A DNA stretch of 64,000 bases from Ralstonia mannitolilytica (GCF_905397375.1 NZ_CAJPVG010000002.1:372001-436000), one strand, 5' to 3'. Numbered from the stretch's first letter, positions 38,252 through 48,047 are shown. Numbers and translations are program-made. Notes: generated by a model from the letters alone, not told the origin.

Positions 38252-39442
38252 CTATTTTACCTGTTTTTCGCAGAAAGCCACCAAATTCGCGGCGAGGTCG
38301 CCAAGTTGCGCGAGAGACCGCTCCCACGTGGCGGCACGTGCGCGCAGGCGCGGGGCCGCGGCTGCCAGGCCGCTCCAGTCGAGCCGGGCCGGCGTGCCGT
38401 TCCAGGCGTGCCAGAAAGCCGTCAGCGTTGCCGCGTCGGGCTCGGACAGGGCCGGCGTGTAGCGGGTCAGAAAGGCGTCCAGCTTGGCCAGGTGGACGCC
38501 ATCGGTTTGCGGGTAGATGTGCCACACGAACGGCTTCAGCGCCCATTGGGCGCGCACGAACGAATCTTCGCCGCGGACAAAGTTGATGTCGCACGCCCAC
38601 AGGAGCGGATCGTAGTGCTCCTGCGCAACGAACGGCACGACGGCGACAGTCAGGTTGCCGCGCGTCCACCGCGCCCCGGTCCTGGCCGCGGTACCGCCCA
38701 GCAGGTCGGCGATCTGCGTTGCGGCGAGGCCCTCGGGCACCAGGCAGATCACCGGCTGGGGCGATGCCTCCCACTGGGCGACCAGCGCCGGCAGCGCCGC
38801 ATTGGAGTACGCGAACAGGCTGACGCGCAGCGCATCGGGCTGTTCGCGCGTCAGGTCATCCACCCCGAGTCGATGCCATAACGCGTGGTGGGCCGCCGGG
38901 CTGGCGTCGAAAGCTGCGCGCTGGGCGCCGAGGTGCGATTCGCGCAGCACGCCGCCGGTGTTCGGCGCAAAGCCAGGAAAGAAGAAATGCTTGACCAGCG
39001 GCAGGCGCGGATGTGGCGACTGCATCGCGTGGTACTCGGACACCCACTGTTCCGCGCTGAGGTATTCGAGGTTGATCCACACCGGCGCAGCACCGCGCGC
39101 GGCCAACTCCGCCATGTGCCCGAGCATGGGTCCCGGCGCCGCGCAGGCGAAGGCTTCGACCACCACGTCATGCGGCGCAGGGTGCGCATCGGCGGCAAGG
39201 AGTGCGGCAACCTGTGCATCGTCGCCCCAATGGCGAATGTCGACCCCCGAGACGCGCTGCGCCTCGGCCTTGACGTCCACTGCAGGGCAGAGTTTTTCGA
39301 ACGCGCGCAGATCATCGACCCACAGGCGGACCGTGTGACCGTGCTCCTGCGCGAGCTGGCGGGCCAGGCGCCAGCACACGCCGATGTCGCCGTAGTTGTC
39401 GACGACGCGGCAGAAGATGTCCCAGGACGTGATGGTGCGCAT
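38252..39442 (-). CDS. earP: EF-P arginine rhamnosyltransferase
   Basis: A 396-residue GT-B glycosyltransferase that moves rhamnose from dTDP-rhamnose to EF-P arginine. The N-terminal WDIFCRVVDNYGDIGVCWR block (residues 7-25) has the conserved Asp and Gly residues of EarP. The C-terminal donor site has DINFVRGEDSFVRAQWALKP. The Met at 39442 was chosen because it begins just before the conserved block. It stands 118 bases upstream of efp on the same strand. Confidence 0.94.
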   Translation of the reverse strand: MRTITSWDIFCRVVDNYGDIGVCWRLARQLAQEHGHTVRLWVDDLRAFEKLCPAVDVKAEAQRVSGVDIRHWGDDAQVAALLAADAHPAPHDVVVEAFACAAPGPMLGHMAELAARGAAPVWINLEYLSAEQWVSEYHAMQSPHPRLPLVKHFFFPGFAPNTGGVLRESHLGAQRAAFDASPAAHHALWHRLGVDDLTREQPDALRVSLFAYSNAALPALVAQWEASPQPVICLVPEGLAATQIADLLGGTAARTGARWTRGNLTVAVVPFVAQEHYDPLLWACDINFVRGEDSFVRAQWALKPFVWHIYPQTDGVHLAKLDAFLTRYTPALSEPDAATLTAFWHAWNGTPARLDWSGLAAAAPRLRARAATWERSLAQLGDLAANLVAFCEKQVK

Positions 39443-39531
39443 GCGGCAGGCGAGAGAGCGAAGACGGTGACCGGCCGCCATTGTAGTCGGCCGCTTGTTC
39501 TACACTGACGGCCTCTGACCCAGCGAACGCC

Positions 39532-41505
39532 ATGCCGTCCGACCCCACGCAATCCGATACCGCCAAGACGCCCGAGAGCGTCGAGCCTGCCGTGCCCGCG
39601 AATGTGCCGGAATTCGATGCAAAGGCCCACATCGCGCGCCTGCCGAACCTGCCGGGCGTGTACCGCTATTTCGACGCGCAGGGCAACGTGCTCTACGTGG
39701 GCAAGGCGCGCGACCTCAAGAAGCGCGTCTCCAGCTACTTCAACAAGACGCTGCTGTCGCCGCGCATTGCCATGATGGTGGCGAAGATCGCGCGCATCGA
39801 GACCACCGTCGTGCGCAGCGAGGCCGAGGCGCTGCTGCTGGAGAACAACCTCATCAAGGCGCTGGCGCCGCGCTACAACATCCTCTTTCGCGACGACAAG
39901 TCGTACCCGTATCTGAAGCTCACGCAGCATGCGTATCCGCGCATGGCGTATTACCGCGGCGCGACGGATCGCAAGCACCAGTACTTCGGCCCGTTCCCGA
40001 GCGCGCACGCGGTACGCGAGAGCATGCAGATCCTGCAGAAGGTGTTTCAGCTGCGCACGTGTGAAGACACCGTCTTCAACAACCGCACGCGGCCGTGCCT
40101 GCTGCACCAGATCCACCGCTGCAGCGGCCCGTGCGTGCAGGCGATCAGCCCCGAGGATTACGCCCGCGACGTCGCCAACGCCGCCGGTTTCCTGCAAGGC
40201 CGTCAGGATGAGGTCATGCAGACGCTGCAGGACAAGATGCAGCGCTATGCCGAGGCGCTCGAGTTCGAGCAGGCCGCCGTCGTGCGCGATCAGATCGGGG
40301 CGCTGTCGACGGTGCTCAAGCAGCAGTCGGTGGAGGAGGTCGGCAACGCCAGCGACATCGACATCCTGGCCGTGGCGATCAAGGGCGGCCACGCGTGCGT
40401 GAACCTCGCGATGGTGCGCGGGGGGCGGCACCTGGGCGACAAGGCCTACTTCCCAGCGCACGTCGAAGAAGGGGCTGCCATCGTCAGCGTGGATGTGGAA
40501 GCGGATGGCGAAGCGGCAACCGAAGCGCCGCGCGACACCGAACGCATGGCCAGCGACATCCTGGAGGCCTTCATCGCGCAGCATTACCTTGACCAGTTCG
40601 TGCCCCCGGTGCTGGTGGTGAGCCACCCGATCCACGCCACCGAGCTGATCGATGCGCTGGCCGAGCAGGCAGGGCGTCGCATCTCGGTCGTGCGTCAACC
40701 GCAGGGTGGGCGCCGCGCCTGGCTGGAGATGGCCGAGAAGGGCGCCGAGCTTTCGCTGATGCGGCGGCTCTCCGAACAGGGCAGCCAGCAGGCGCGCACC
40801 CGCGCATTGGCCGAGACCATCGGCATCGATCTCGAAGACCTGGCCGCGCTGCGCGTCGAGTGCTTCGACATCAGCCACACCGCCGGCGAGGCCACGCAGG
40901 CGTCGTGCGTGGTGTTCCACAGCCACGCCATGCAGAACAGCGAATACCGTCGCTACAACATCCAGGACATCACCCCTGGCGACGACTACGCAGCCATGCG
41001 GCAGGTCCTCACGCGCCGCTATCAGAAGATCGTCGAGCAGGCCGGCGAAGACGCGCCGAACATGCCCAATATCGTCTTGATCGACGGCGGCAAGGGGCAG
41101 GTGGAAGTCGCGCGCCAGGTGTTCGAAGAACTGGGTCTCGACATCGGCCTGCTGGTCGGCGTGGCCAAGGGCGAAGGCCGCAAGGTCGGCTTGGAGACGC
41201 TGGTCTTTGCCGATGGCCGCCCCTCGTTGGAGTTGGGGCAGGGCAGCGCGGCGCTGATGCTGGTCGCGCAGATCCGCGACGAGGCGCACCGTTTTGCCAT
41301 CACCGGCATGCGAGCCAAGCGGGCCAAGGCGCGCAACACCTCGCGGCTCGAAGAGATCGAAGGCATTGGCGCCAAGCGCCGGCAGCGGCTGCTGGCGCGC
41401 TTCGGCGGCCTGCGCGGCGTGATGGCCGCCAGCGTCGACGAGCTGGCCTCCGTTGAAGGCATCTCTCAGACGCTGGCCGAAGAAATCTACCGTCAGCTGC
41501 ACTGA
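39532..41505 (+). CDS. uvrC: Excinuclease ABC subunit C
   Basis: A 657-residue nucleotide-excision repair nuclease. The GIY-YIG domain comes first (LPGVYRYFDAQGNVLYVGKA near residues 41-60). A UVR coiled-coil motif lies near 240 (YAEALEFEQAAVVRDQI). The RNase H-like second nuclease is near residues 440-560, with VECFDISHTAGE and VLIDGGKGQ. Paired helix-hairpin-helix motifs end it. About 30 extra N-terminal residues suggest an alternative start, but none is better placed. Confidence 0.95.
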   Translation: MPSDPTQSDTAKTPESVEPAVPANVPEFDAKAHIARLPNLPGVYRYFDAQGNVLYVGKARDLKKRVSSYFNKTLLSPRIAMMVAKIARIETTVVRSEAEALLLENNLIKALAPRYNILFRDDKSYPYLKLTQHAYPRMAYYRGATDRKHQYFGPFPSAHAVRESMQILQKVFQLRTCEDTVFNNRTRPCLLHQIHRCSGPCVQAISPEDYARDVANAAGFLQGRQDEVMQTLQDKMQRYAEALEFEQAAVVRDQIGALSTVLKQQSVEEVGNASDIDILAVAIKGGHACVNLAMVRGGRHLGDKAYFPAHVEEGAAIVSVDVEADGEAATEAPRDTERMASDILEAFIAQHYLDQFVPPVLVVSHPIHATELIDALAEQAGRRISVVRQPQGGRRAWLEMAEKGAELSLMRRLSEQGSQQARTRALAETIGIDLEDLAALRVECFDISHTAGEATQASCVVFHSHAMQNSEYRRYNIQDITPGDDYAAMRQVLTRRYQKIVEQAGEDAPNMPNIVLIDGGKGQVEVARQVFEELGLDIGLLVGVAKGEGRKVGLETLVFADGRPSLELGQGSAALMLVAQIRDEAHRFAITGMRAKRAKARNTSRLEEIEGIGAKRRQRLLARFGGLRGVMAASVDELASVEGISQTLAEEIYRQLH

Positions 41506-41573
41506 TCGGCGACAATGCCGCATCGTTGCCGCGCCGGCCCAGGCCTGCGCGGCGGTCGTCCTCTCGATCTGCC

Positions 41574-42149
41574 ATGCCTTTCAACTTCCCGATCCTCCTG
41601 ACCTGGCTGCGTGTGGCCATGATCCCGCTGGTGGTGGGCGTGTTCTATGTGCCGGACACCTGGATGGCGCTGCCCGCCAAGAACCTGACGGCCGCGGTGT
41701 TCTTCATCGTCGCCGGCCTCACCGATTGGTTTGACGGCTTTCTCGCACGCCGCTGGAACCAGACGTCGGCGTTCGGCGCGTTTCTCGATCCGGTGGCCGA
41801 CAAGCTGATGGTCGCCGCCGCATTGCTGGTGCTTCTGGCGCTGGGCCGTGTGTCCGACGTCATCGCGTTGGTCATCATCGGCCGCGAGATCACCATCTCG
41901 GCGCTGCGCGAGTGGATGGCGCAGATCGGCGCCTCGAAGAGCGTGGCCGTCAACTTCCTCGGCAAGCTGAAGACGACGTTCCAGATGATCGCCATCCCGT
42001 TGCTGCTGTTCAAAGGCCGGCTGTTCGGCGTGATCGACGCGCAGGTGTGGGGGACGTGGCTGATCTACGTGGCGGCGGTGCTCACGCTGTGGTCGATGGC
42101 GTATTACATGAAGCTTGCCTGGCCGCAGATTCGCGAACGCGCAAAATGA
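41574..42149 (+). CDS. pgsA: CDP-diacylglycerol-glycerol-3-phosphate 3-phosphatidyltransferase
   Basis: A 191-residue membrane enzyme making phosphatidylglycerol phosphate. The CDP-alcohol phosphotransferase motif is complete: DGFLARR, then G, then DPVADK (near residues 57-80), with all three metal Asp residues. There are about five membrane helices. The uvrC-pgsA-tRNA-Gly order is widespread in proteobacteria. It ends 28 bases before the tRNA promoter. Confidence 0.94.
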   Translation: MPFNFPILLTWLRVAMIPLVVGVFYVPDTWMALPAKNLTAAVFFIVAGLTDWFDGFLARRWNQTSAFGAFLDPVADKLMVAAALLVLLALGRVSDVIALVIIGREITISALREWMAQIGASKSVAVNFLGKLKTTFQMIAIPLLLFKGRLFGVIDAQVWGTWLIYVAAVLTLWSMAYYMKLAWPQIRERAK

Positions 42150-42176
42150 GCCCGCAAAAACTCTTGCGCAAACCTG

Positions 42177-42206
42177 TTGACGAGCGCGATTCTTTTTTGC
42201 CATAAT
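42177..42206 (+). promoter_or_regulatory. Sigma-70 promoter of the Gly-Gly-Cys tRNA operon
   Basis: TTGACG at 42177-42182 and CATAAT at 42201-42206 with an 18-base spacer, 80 bases before the first tRNA. The near-consensus quality fits stable RNA. Confidence 0.8.
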
Positions 42207-42285
42207 CTCGTTCTCGCGTTGCAGTGATGTGACGCAAACGGTCTTGCAGCACACAGGTTGTACGGCAGTGCTGGTAGCCAAAATT

Positions 42286-42361
42286 GCGGGAATAGCTCAG
42301 TTGGTAGAGCGCAACCTTGCCAAGGTTGAGGTCGCGAGTTCGAGCCTCGTTTCCCGCTCCA
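42286..42361 (+). tRNA. tRNA-Gly (anticodon GCC)
   Basis: A 76-base cloverleaf. Acceptor GCGGGAA pairs with TTCCCGC, the anticodon loop is TTGCCAA, the T loop is GTTCGAGC and CCA is encoded. It is identical to the next copy. Confidence 0.97.
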
Positions 42362-42414
42362 GTTTTGAATGTGTGGCCGTACCGAGGTGATGGTGCGGCG
42401 GCATGACCGGTTAC

Positions 42415-42490
42415 GCGGGAATAGCTCAGTTGGTAGAGCGCAACCTTGCCAAGGTTGAGGTCGCGAGTTCGAGCCTCGTTTCCCGCTCCA
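42415..42490 (+). tRNA. tRNA-Gly (anticodon GCC), second identical copy
   Basis: Base-for-base identical to the tRNA at 42286, separated by 53 unrelated bases. CCA is encoded. It is a tandem duplication kept for dosage. Confidence 0.97.
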
Positions 42491-42583
42491 ATCCCTAAGG
42501 GAAGCCTTGCTTCCCTTTTTCTTTATCGGCACGGCCAATACGTGGTTTTCCACGAATTGCTACAATGCGGTGCTGAACCCTAA

Positions 42584-42657
42584 GGCGGGGTAGCAAAGTG
42601 GTTATGCAGCGGCCTGCAAAGCCGTGTACGCCGGTTCGATTCCGGCCTCCGCCTCCA
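42584..42657 (+). tRNA. tRNA-Cys (anticodon GCA)
   Basis: A 74-base cloverleaf. The acceptor arm is GGCGGGG against CTCCGCC with one G-T pair. The anticodon loop is CTGCAAA, the T loop GTTCGATTC, and CCA is encoded. It is the third gene of the operon. Confidence 0.96.
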
Positions 42658-42665
42658 GAATGCAG

Positions 42666-42692
42666 AAAAGCCCCGACTGGTTCGGGGCTTTT
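42666..42692 (+). terminator. Terminator of the tRNA operon
   Basis: AAAAGCCCCGA pairs with TCGGGGCTTTT around a five-base loop, followed by more Ts. It starts nine bases after tRNA-Cys. Confidence 0.92.
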
Positions 42693-43168
42693 TCTTTTGG
42701 CGCACGCATGCAGGGCGCGATGGAGTCGCTTCCGCCTTTCGCCGCGGGACCAGTTCTGATCCACTTTCACTCGAAAGGTCGAGCGTGGCCGCCGCCGACT
42801 TCGCAACGCGGGTCGCGGATACCTGTGTTCGTGGCGATCGATGCCTGGGAAATGGGGCGGCTCCACCGTAGGAGGGCGCCCTGTGCAGACGTCACAAAAA
42901 GTGATAGAACGATACAAAGACATGGCGTTGCCTCTCGGTTTTCACAATTGTTTGCAATATGACCGGGGTGTCCTTTTAGGATGACCTGGGCCCAAGTCGG
43001 CATGCCGGCGGGCGGAGAAAGGTCTTGCGCGGGAGCCGGTGCCGCGCCGGAGGCGGCCGGCACGTTGAACAGCGACGCCGGCCCGGGACCCCATCACAAC
43101 GACAGAGGGAGTGAGCCGGCATCCCGCGTAGTGAAGACCGGGCCCGGTGTGGGGAAAAGGCAGTCCAG
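42693..43168. other. 476-base non-coding leader before the response regulator
   Basis: No open frame here looks like a gene. AT-rich segments (GTGATAGAACGATACAAAG near 42900 and TTTGCAATATG near 42952) are the likely promoter area, but no hexamer pair is convincing. The 200 bases nearest the gene are GC-rich. They suggest a long structured 5' leader for the response-regulator operon. Confidence 0.45.
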
Positions 43169-43882
43169 ATGGCGATACGAATTGCCTCGGTAGAAGACAA
43201 CCAGGCGCAATCACAGTTGATTCGCGAGATCCTGGTTTCGTCCGGATACGAATGCGAGTGTTTCAGCAACGGCGATGCCTTCGTCAAGGCGCTGCGCGAT
43301 CGCACGTTCGACTTGCTGCTGCTTGACTGGCAACTGCCGGACATCAGCGGTATCCAGCTCGTCAGCTGGGTCAGGCAGACGGTGGGGCCGGCGTTGCCGG
43401 TCCTGTTCCTGACCAACCGCTCCCTCGAAGATGATGTGGTCCGCGGCCTGGCCGCCGGCGCCGACGACTACGTGATCAAGCCGGTGCGCCGCGCAGAACT
43501 CGTCGCGCGTGTGGGTGCGCTGCTGCGCCGGGCGGCTCCGCGTACGGGCGAGTCGCTCGAGCGCATACGCGTGGGGCCGTACGCGGTGGATCCGCTCGGC
43601 CGTGTGTTGACGCTGCATGGCGTGCAGGTCGAACTGTCGCCGCGGGAGTTTGACCTGGCGCTGTACCTCTTCCGCAATGTCGGCAAGCTGGTGCCGCGCG
43701 AGTTGATCGAGCAGGCCGTCTGGGGGCGCAGCATCGGCCCCGATTCGCGCACGCTGGCCACGCATATCTCCAAGCTGCGGCTCAAGCTCGACCTCAACCA
43801 GAAGAATGGGGTCCGCCTGGTCTCGGTGTATTCGCATGGCTATCGGCTCGAAACCACGCAAGAAGATGGCGAAACAAACTGA
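43169..43882 (+). CDS. OmpR/PhoB-type response regulator
   Basis: A 237-residue two-domain regulator. The receiver has all functional residues: E9/D10, the phosphoacceptor D53 in LLLLDWQLPD, T82 and K104 in DDYVIKPV. A winged-helix domain (about 130-232) ends with HISKLRLKLD and SVYSHGYRLE. It overlaps the FecR gene by 17 bases, and that gene overlaps the kinase by 8. It is therefore the probable partner of the CHASE2 kinase at 45538. Confidence 0.92.
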   Translation: MAIRIASVEDNQAQSQLIREILVSSGYECECFSNGDAFVKALRDRTFDLLLLDWQLPDISGIQLVSWVRQTVGPALPVLFLTNRSLEDDVVRGLAAGADDYVIKPVRRAELVARVGALLRRAAPRTGESLERIRVGPYAVDPLGRVLTLHGVQVELSPREFDLALYLFRNVGKLVPRELIEQAVWGRSIGPDSRTLATHISKLRLKLDLNQKNGVRLVSVYSHGYRLETTQEDGETN

Positions 43883-45545
43883 CAAGCGGTGGGACGGTTG
43901 GATGGGGCGCGCCGCGTTTGTCGGCGCGTTTGTCGTTTTCGGGGGCGGGTGGCAGGCGGCCGTGGCCCAGCCTTCGGGGGCGGACGGCAGGGACTTCCTG
44001 TATCGGGTCCAGCAGGGCGATACGCTCATCAACCTGGCAGAGCGCTATATGGACGGCATCGACGGCTGGCGCGTGCTGCAGCGCCGCAATCGCGTGGCCG
44101 ATCCGTACCGCTTGCAGCCGGGGTCCATTCTGCGCATTCCGTTCGATCGCATTCCCGTTGTGCGTGCGACGGCGCAAGTGGTGTTTGCGCGCGACGCGAA
44201 CTCCGACGGCAAGCCGCTGCAAGCTGGCATGAAGCTCGCCGAAGACGCGCAGATCGATACGGGCGACAAAGGCGCCGTCACGCTGGCCTTCGACGACGGC
44301 ACACGCATGACCGTGCCGCCGGGCAGCCACGTCGCGCTGTCGCGTGTGCGTGCGTTCGCGCACGCCGGACTTATCGACGTGCGCGTGCACGTCAAGCAGG
44401 GCGAGGCCGAATCGAATGTCGCGCCGAAGAAGACCGGCGTCGGTCGGTATGAAATCTCGACGCCGGCATTGGTGACGGGTGTGCGCGGTACCCGTTTCCG
44501 GGTGCAGGCGAGCGACTCCGTGTCGACCAGTTCGGTGCTGGAGGGCCAGGTGACGGCACAGGCCGGCCGACGAGCGCAGGGCATCAAGGCCGGGTTTGGC
44601 GTGCAGGCTTCGGGCGGACGGCTCCAGCGTGCTGCGCTGCCGGCTGCGCCCCGGCTCGGTGCCATTCCGGAACTGGTGCAGACGCCGTGCTTTCGCGCGA
44701 CGTGGCAGCCCGCCAAGGGCGCGGCGGCGTATCGCGCGGCCGTCGCACGGGACTCGGCGCTGACCGAACTCGGCCCGTATCAATCGACCCAGGCACCGGG
44801 CGCCAACATCTGCGGAGATGAGGACGGCGATTACACGCTCGTCGTCCAGAGCATCGACGCGCTGGGCCTGACGAGCGTATCGGCCACGCGTGTTTTTACG
44901 GTTCGCCTGCATCCGGAAGCGCCGTTTACGACCGAGCCCGCCAACGGCAAGGTGTACCGCAGCGGCGAGGTGGCGTTCGCGTGGGCCTCCGTGTCTGACG
45001 CCGCGAGCTACGACATGGAAGTCGCCGATGCGCAGAGCTTTGCATCGCCGCTCATTCGGCAGCACGGCATCGACGTGCGCCTGAGCAAGGTGCTCGGCGC
45101 AGGCACATGGTGGTGGCGCGTGCGCTCGGTGGCACCCGATGGCAAGACCGGCCCGTGGAGCGACGCACTGCGCTTTCGCCTGTTGGATGTTCCGCCAGAA
45201 TCGGTGCCAGCAGCCGCAGTCAATGCGGGCAACGACGGCAAGCTGCATGCGCATTGGCCCGCGCTGGCGCCCGAACTGACGGCCTCTGGCGCACGTACGC
45301 GCGTGCAACTGGCCAGCGAGTCGACTTTCACCAAGCCCATCGTCGATATCGTCAGCGAGGGGAGCGAAGCAGCCATGTCGAAGCCGCCGGCCGGCGTGTA
45401 TTACATCCGCACAGGCGTGGACCTCGGCGATGCGGCGTCGGTGATCTACAGCAAGCCGCAGCGCATCGACGTCGGGAGCTTCGTCGGCGATTCTTCGCGC
45501 AGCCCGGTGCAGAGCGGCGGCGGCAGTCTGCTGCTCAATGACTGA
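43866..45545 (+). CDS. Secreted LysM-FecR domain protein
   Basis: A 559-residue envelope protein. The signal peptide ends AAVAQPS (cleavage near residue 35). A LysM peptidoglycan-binding domain (about 44-93) contains YRVQQGDTLINLAERYMDG. A FecR beta domain (about 100-215) has FDDGTRMTVPPGSHVAL and TPALVTGVRGTRFRVQ. The rest (about 265-500) has two or three fibronectin-like repeats, each with a Trp/Tyr core such as WASVSDAASYDMEVADA and GTWWWRVRSV. FecR domains pass extracytoplasmic signals; LysM would hold this one on murein. The operon places it as a sensor or ligand partner of the kinase. Confidence 0.88.
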   Translation: MAKQTDKRWDGWMGRAAFVGAFVVFGGGWQAAVAQPSGADGRDFLYRVQQGDTLINLAERYMDGIDGWRVLQRRNRVADPYRLQPGSILRIPFDRIPVVRATAQVVFARDANSDGKPLQAGMKLAEDAQIDTGDKGAVTLAFDDGTRMTVPPGSHVALSRVRAFAHAGLIDVRVHVKQGEAESNVAPKKTGVGRYEISTPALVTGVRGTRFRVQASDSVSTSSVLEGQVTAQAGRRAQGIKAGFGVQASGGRLQRAALPAAPRLGAIPELVQTPCFRATWQPAKGAAAYRAAVARDSALTELGPYQSTQAPGANICGDEDGDYTLVVQSIDALGLTSVSATRVFTVRLHPEAPFTTEPANGKVYRSGEVAFAWASVSDAASYDMEVADAQSFASPLIRQHGIDVRLSKVLGAGTWWWRVRSVAPDGKTGPWSDALRFRLLDVPPESVPAAAVNAGNDGKLHAHWPALAPELTASGARTRVQLASESTFTKPIVDIVSEGSEAAMSKPPAGVYYIRTGVDLGDAASVIYSKPQRIDVGSFVGDSSRSPVQSGGGSLLLND

Positions 45546-47871
45546 TCCGGCACCGGCCACGTCGCCCGCGCCCCGCCTGGGGCTGCGTGCGCTCTTGGAG
45601 TGGACCGTGCTCGTGGCGCTGGCGGTGCTGCTCACGCTGGGCGCCGCGCGCTGGAACGTGGTGGCACGGCTTGATGCGGCGCTGTACGACACGGTGCTGA
45701 CGCTGCACGGCCATGCGGTGCGCGACGACATCGTGATCGTCGCCATTGATGACCAGAGCCTCGATGCCGTGGGTCGCTGGCCGTGGCCGCGCAGCCGCCT
45801 CGCCGATCTCGTTGCGCGGATCGGGCAGGCGCGGCCGCGCGCCCTCGGCGTGGACATCCTCCTGATCGAGCCCGATCTTGCGCACCCGGAAGGCGACCGC
45901 GCGCTGTCGTCCGCCATCGCGCAGGCCGGGCGTGTCATCTTGCCGGCGCTGCCCGAGCGTACGGAGCAGGGGCGCGTGTATCACTACCCGTTTCTCGGCA
46001 TCGGCGCGGCGGTTGCGCACATCAATGCGGCCGCCGACGCCGATAGCGTGGTGCGAAGCGTCTACCTTGCAGAGGGGCCGCGCGGGCATGTACTCGACCA
46101 CCTCGCACTCCAACTGGCACGGCAGGCGGCCCAGCCACCGGCTTCGCTGCCGGCCTCGCGTGACGTGCAGACCGATGCCGAGGGCTGGACACGCCAGGCC
46201 AACATCCGCCTGAACTTTGCCGGGCCCGCCGGTACATTCCGTCACGTGCCGGCGCTCGACGTCCTCAACGGGCGCGTGGCGGCGGACGCGTTTGCCGGCA
46301 AGCTCGTGTTGATCGGCGCTACGGCCTCCGGTGTGTCGGACATTTTTGCGACGCCCACCTCGCGCACGATGAGCGGCGTGGAAGTGCTCGCCAATGCCAC
46401 GCAGACGGTGCTGGACGGCAGCGCCATCCTGCCCGTGTCCACGGGCGTCTTCTGGGCGATGACGCTGCTGCCGCTGCTGATGACGGCATGCGCCGTGCGC
46501 TGGTGGACGCCGCGCATGGCGCTCGCCGTGTCGATGGCCGGGGCGATGGTGCTGCTCGTCGGTTCGATCGGCGCGCTGGTGTTTGCCAATCGCTGGCTGC
46601 CGCCGTTCGCGGCAATGGTCGGGCCGCTGGTGCTGTATCCGCTGTGGAGCTGGCGCCAGCAGGAAGCCGCGCTGCGCTTTCTGCGTGGCGAGATGCAGCG
46701 CCTGACCCGTGAGCCGGGCCTGCTGGCGGAAGCCACGCCGCTGGCCCGTACCGGCCGCACATTGGGCGCACACATGGATGCCGTTGCCGCGCTGACAGAC
46801 AGGCTCCGAGCCCTGCGACGCTACCTGGCCGATGCGCTGGAAAGCCTGCCTGATGCCACCGTCATCTGCACCGTAGACGGCACGATCCGCCTGGCCAACG
46901 GCCGCAGCGCCGAGCTGGCGGGGCAGTCGCCGTCGCCGGGGCAGAATCGCGCTGCCGCACTGCGTGATCTGCCAAGCCTGCTGGTGCGCGCGTTTCCCGA
47001 CCCGGCGGCAGGCCAGCACTACTGGGCGCGTTGGCTCGCCGAGCCCGCGGGACTGGAGCCCGTCGAGCTGCGTACGCACGACGGCCGCTCGATGCTGATG
47101 CACGCAGCGGCGCTGCGCGACGAGGCAGGGCGCCCGGTCGACATCATCGTCAGCTTTGCCGATATCACGCCGGTTCGCGAAGCCGAACGCCGCCGCGAAG
47201 ACGCGCTGCGTTTCATCTCGCACGACATGCGCTCGCCGCAGAGCGCGATCCTGGCGCTCATCGAATTGCAGCGCGACGGTTCGCGTGCGCTCGATCGCGA
47301 GGTGCTGCTCTCGCGCATCGAGCAGCTGTCTTCGCGCACGCTGGAGCTGGCGGATGCGTTCATCGACCTGGCGCGCGCCGAATCGCAGGCGCTCAAGCTG
47401 GTCGACGTGGACCTGCTGGGCCTCGTGCTCGATGCCGCCGACGAGGTCTGGCCGCTGGCGAATCGCCATCAGGTGGAAGTGCGCGTGGCGGCTGACATCG
47501 AGGCTTCCGTGCGCGGCGAACCACGGCTGCTGGTGCGCGCGCTGGTGAACCTGCTCAATAACGCCATCAAGTTCAGTTCGCCGGGTTCGGTGGTGACGGT
47601 GTCGGTTGCGGCGGACGACGCGATGTTTGCGGTGTCCGTGGCAGACCAGGGCGCCGGCATCGCGCTGGCGGATCAGCCCCGGCTGTTCCAGCCATTTCAT
47701 CGGCTGCACGAGGGCGCGCCCAATGCGCCTTCAGGCTGCGGCCTCGGCCTGGTCTTCGTGAAGACCGTGGTGGACCGGCACGGCGGCCGCATTGCCGTGC
47801 AGAGCGCGCCGGGTCTGGGCTCGACCTTCACGCTGTGGCTGCCGCGCGCGCCACATTACCCTGACGCCTGA
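45538..47871 (+). CDS. CHASE2-domain sensor histidine kinase
   Basis: A 777-residue membrane kinase. After one N-terminal helix (about 20-38) comes a periplasmic CHASE2 domain (about 45-295), with VIVAIDDQSLDAVGRWPWPR and FAGKLVLIGATASGVSD. Three helices follow (about 300-375). A PAS-like part (about 430-560) leads to HisKA with FISHDMRSPQSAI (the His near residue 561). The ATPase domain has the N-box LLNNAIKFSSPG and G-boxes DQGAGIA and GCGLGLVFVK. All kinase motifs are intact. It starts eight bases inside the FecR gene. Confidence 0.92.
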   Translation: MTDPAPATSPAPRLGLRALLEWTVLVALAVLLTLGAARWNVVARLDAALYDTVLTLHGHAVRDDIVIVAIDDQSLDAVGRWPWPRSRLADLVARIGQARPRALGVDILLIEPDLAHPEGDRALSSAIAQAGRVILPALPERTEQGRVYHYPFLGIGAAVAHINAAADADSVVRSVYLAEGPRGHVLDHLALQLARQAAQPPASLPASRDVQTDAEGWTRQANIRLNFAGPAGTFRHVPALDVLNGRVAADAFAGKLVLIGATASGVSDIFATPTSRTMSGVEVLANATQTVLDGSAILPVSTGVFWAMTLLPLLMTACAVRWWTPRMALAVSMAGAMVLLVGSIGALVFANRWLPPFAAMVGPLVLYPLWSWRQQEAALRFLRGEMQRLTREPGLLAEATPLARTGRTLGAHMDAVAALTDRLRALRRYLADALESLPDATVICTVDGTIRLANGRSAELAGQSPSPGQNRAAALRDLPSLLVRAFPDPAAGQHYWARWLAEPAGLEPVELRTHDGRSMLMHAAALRDEAGRPVDIIVSFADITPVREAERRREDALRFISHDMRSPQSAILALIELQRDGSRALDREVLLSRIEQLSSRTLELADAFIDLARAESQALKLVDVDLLGLVLDAADEVWPLANRHQVEVRVAADIEASVRGEPRLLVRALVNLLNNAIKFSSPGSVVTVSVAADDAMFAVSVADQGAGIALADQPRLFQPFHRLHEGAPNAPSGCGLGLVFVKTVVDRHGGRIAVQSAPGLGSTFTLWLPRAPHYPDA

Positions 47872-48047
47872 AACCCGCCCTGGGGCGAGGCTTCGGTCGC
47901 TTCTCTTTTTCAATCATTTGCATTTGGGCGCTGCGGCCACCCTACAGTTCATTGGCCGACCCGCACAACATGCACTGGTGAAAAACACCGGTCGAGAGAC
48001 GATGGCGTCCGGGCAAAACGGCGTACAGATCCACCGAGCCGCCAAGC

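Noticed and set aside
38851..41523. 890-codon open frame antisense to uvrC
   Set aside because: It mirrors uvrC codons and runs into earP in another frame; uvrC itself is unambiguous.
42286..42490. Two 76-base direct repeats, considered as a mobile-element or CRISPR-like repeat
   Set aside because: They are complete tRNA-Gly genes; the spacer is unrelated and there are only two copies.
42767..43168. Several open frames before the response regulator
   Set aside because: Arg/Ala/Pro-rich, overlapping each other on both strands, with no ribosome sites.
45535..47709. 724-codon frame antisense to the CHASE2 kinase
   Set aside because: Arg/His-rich shadow of a GC-rich gene with no motifs.
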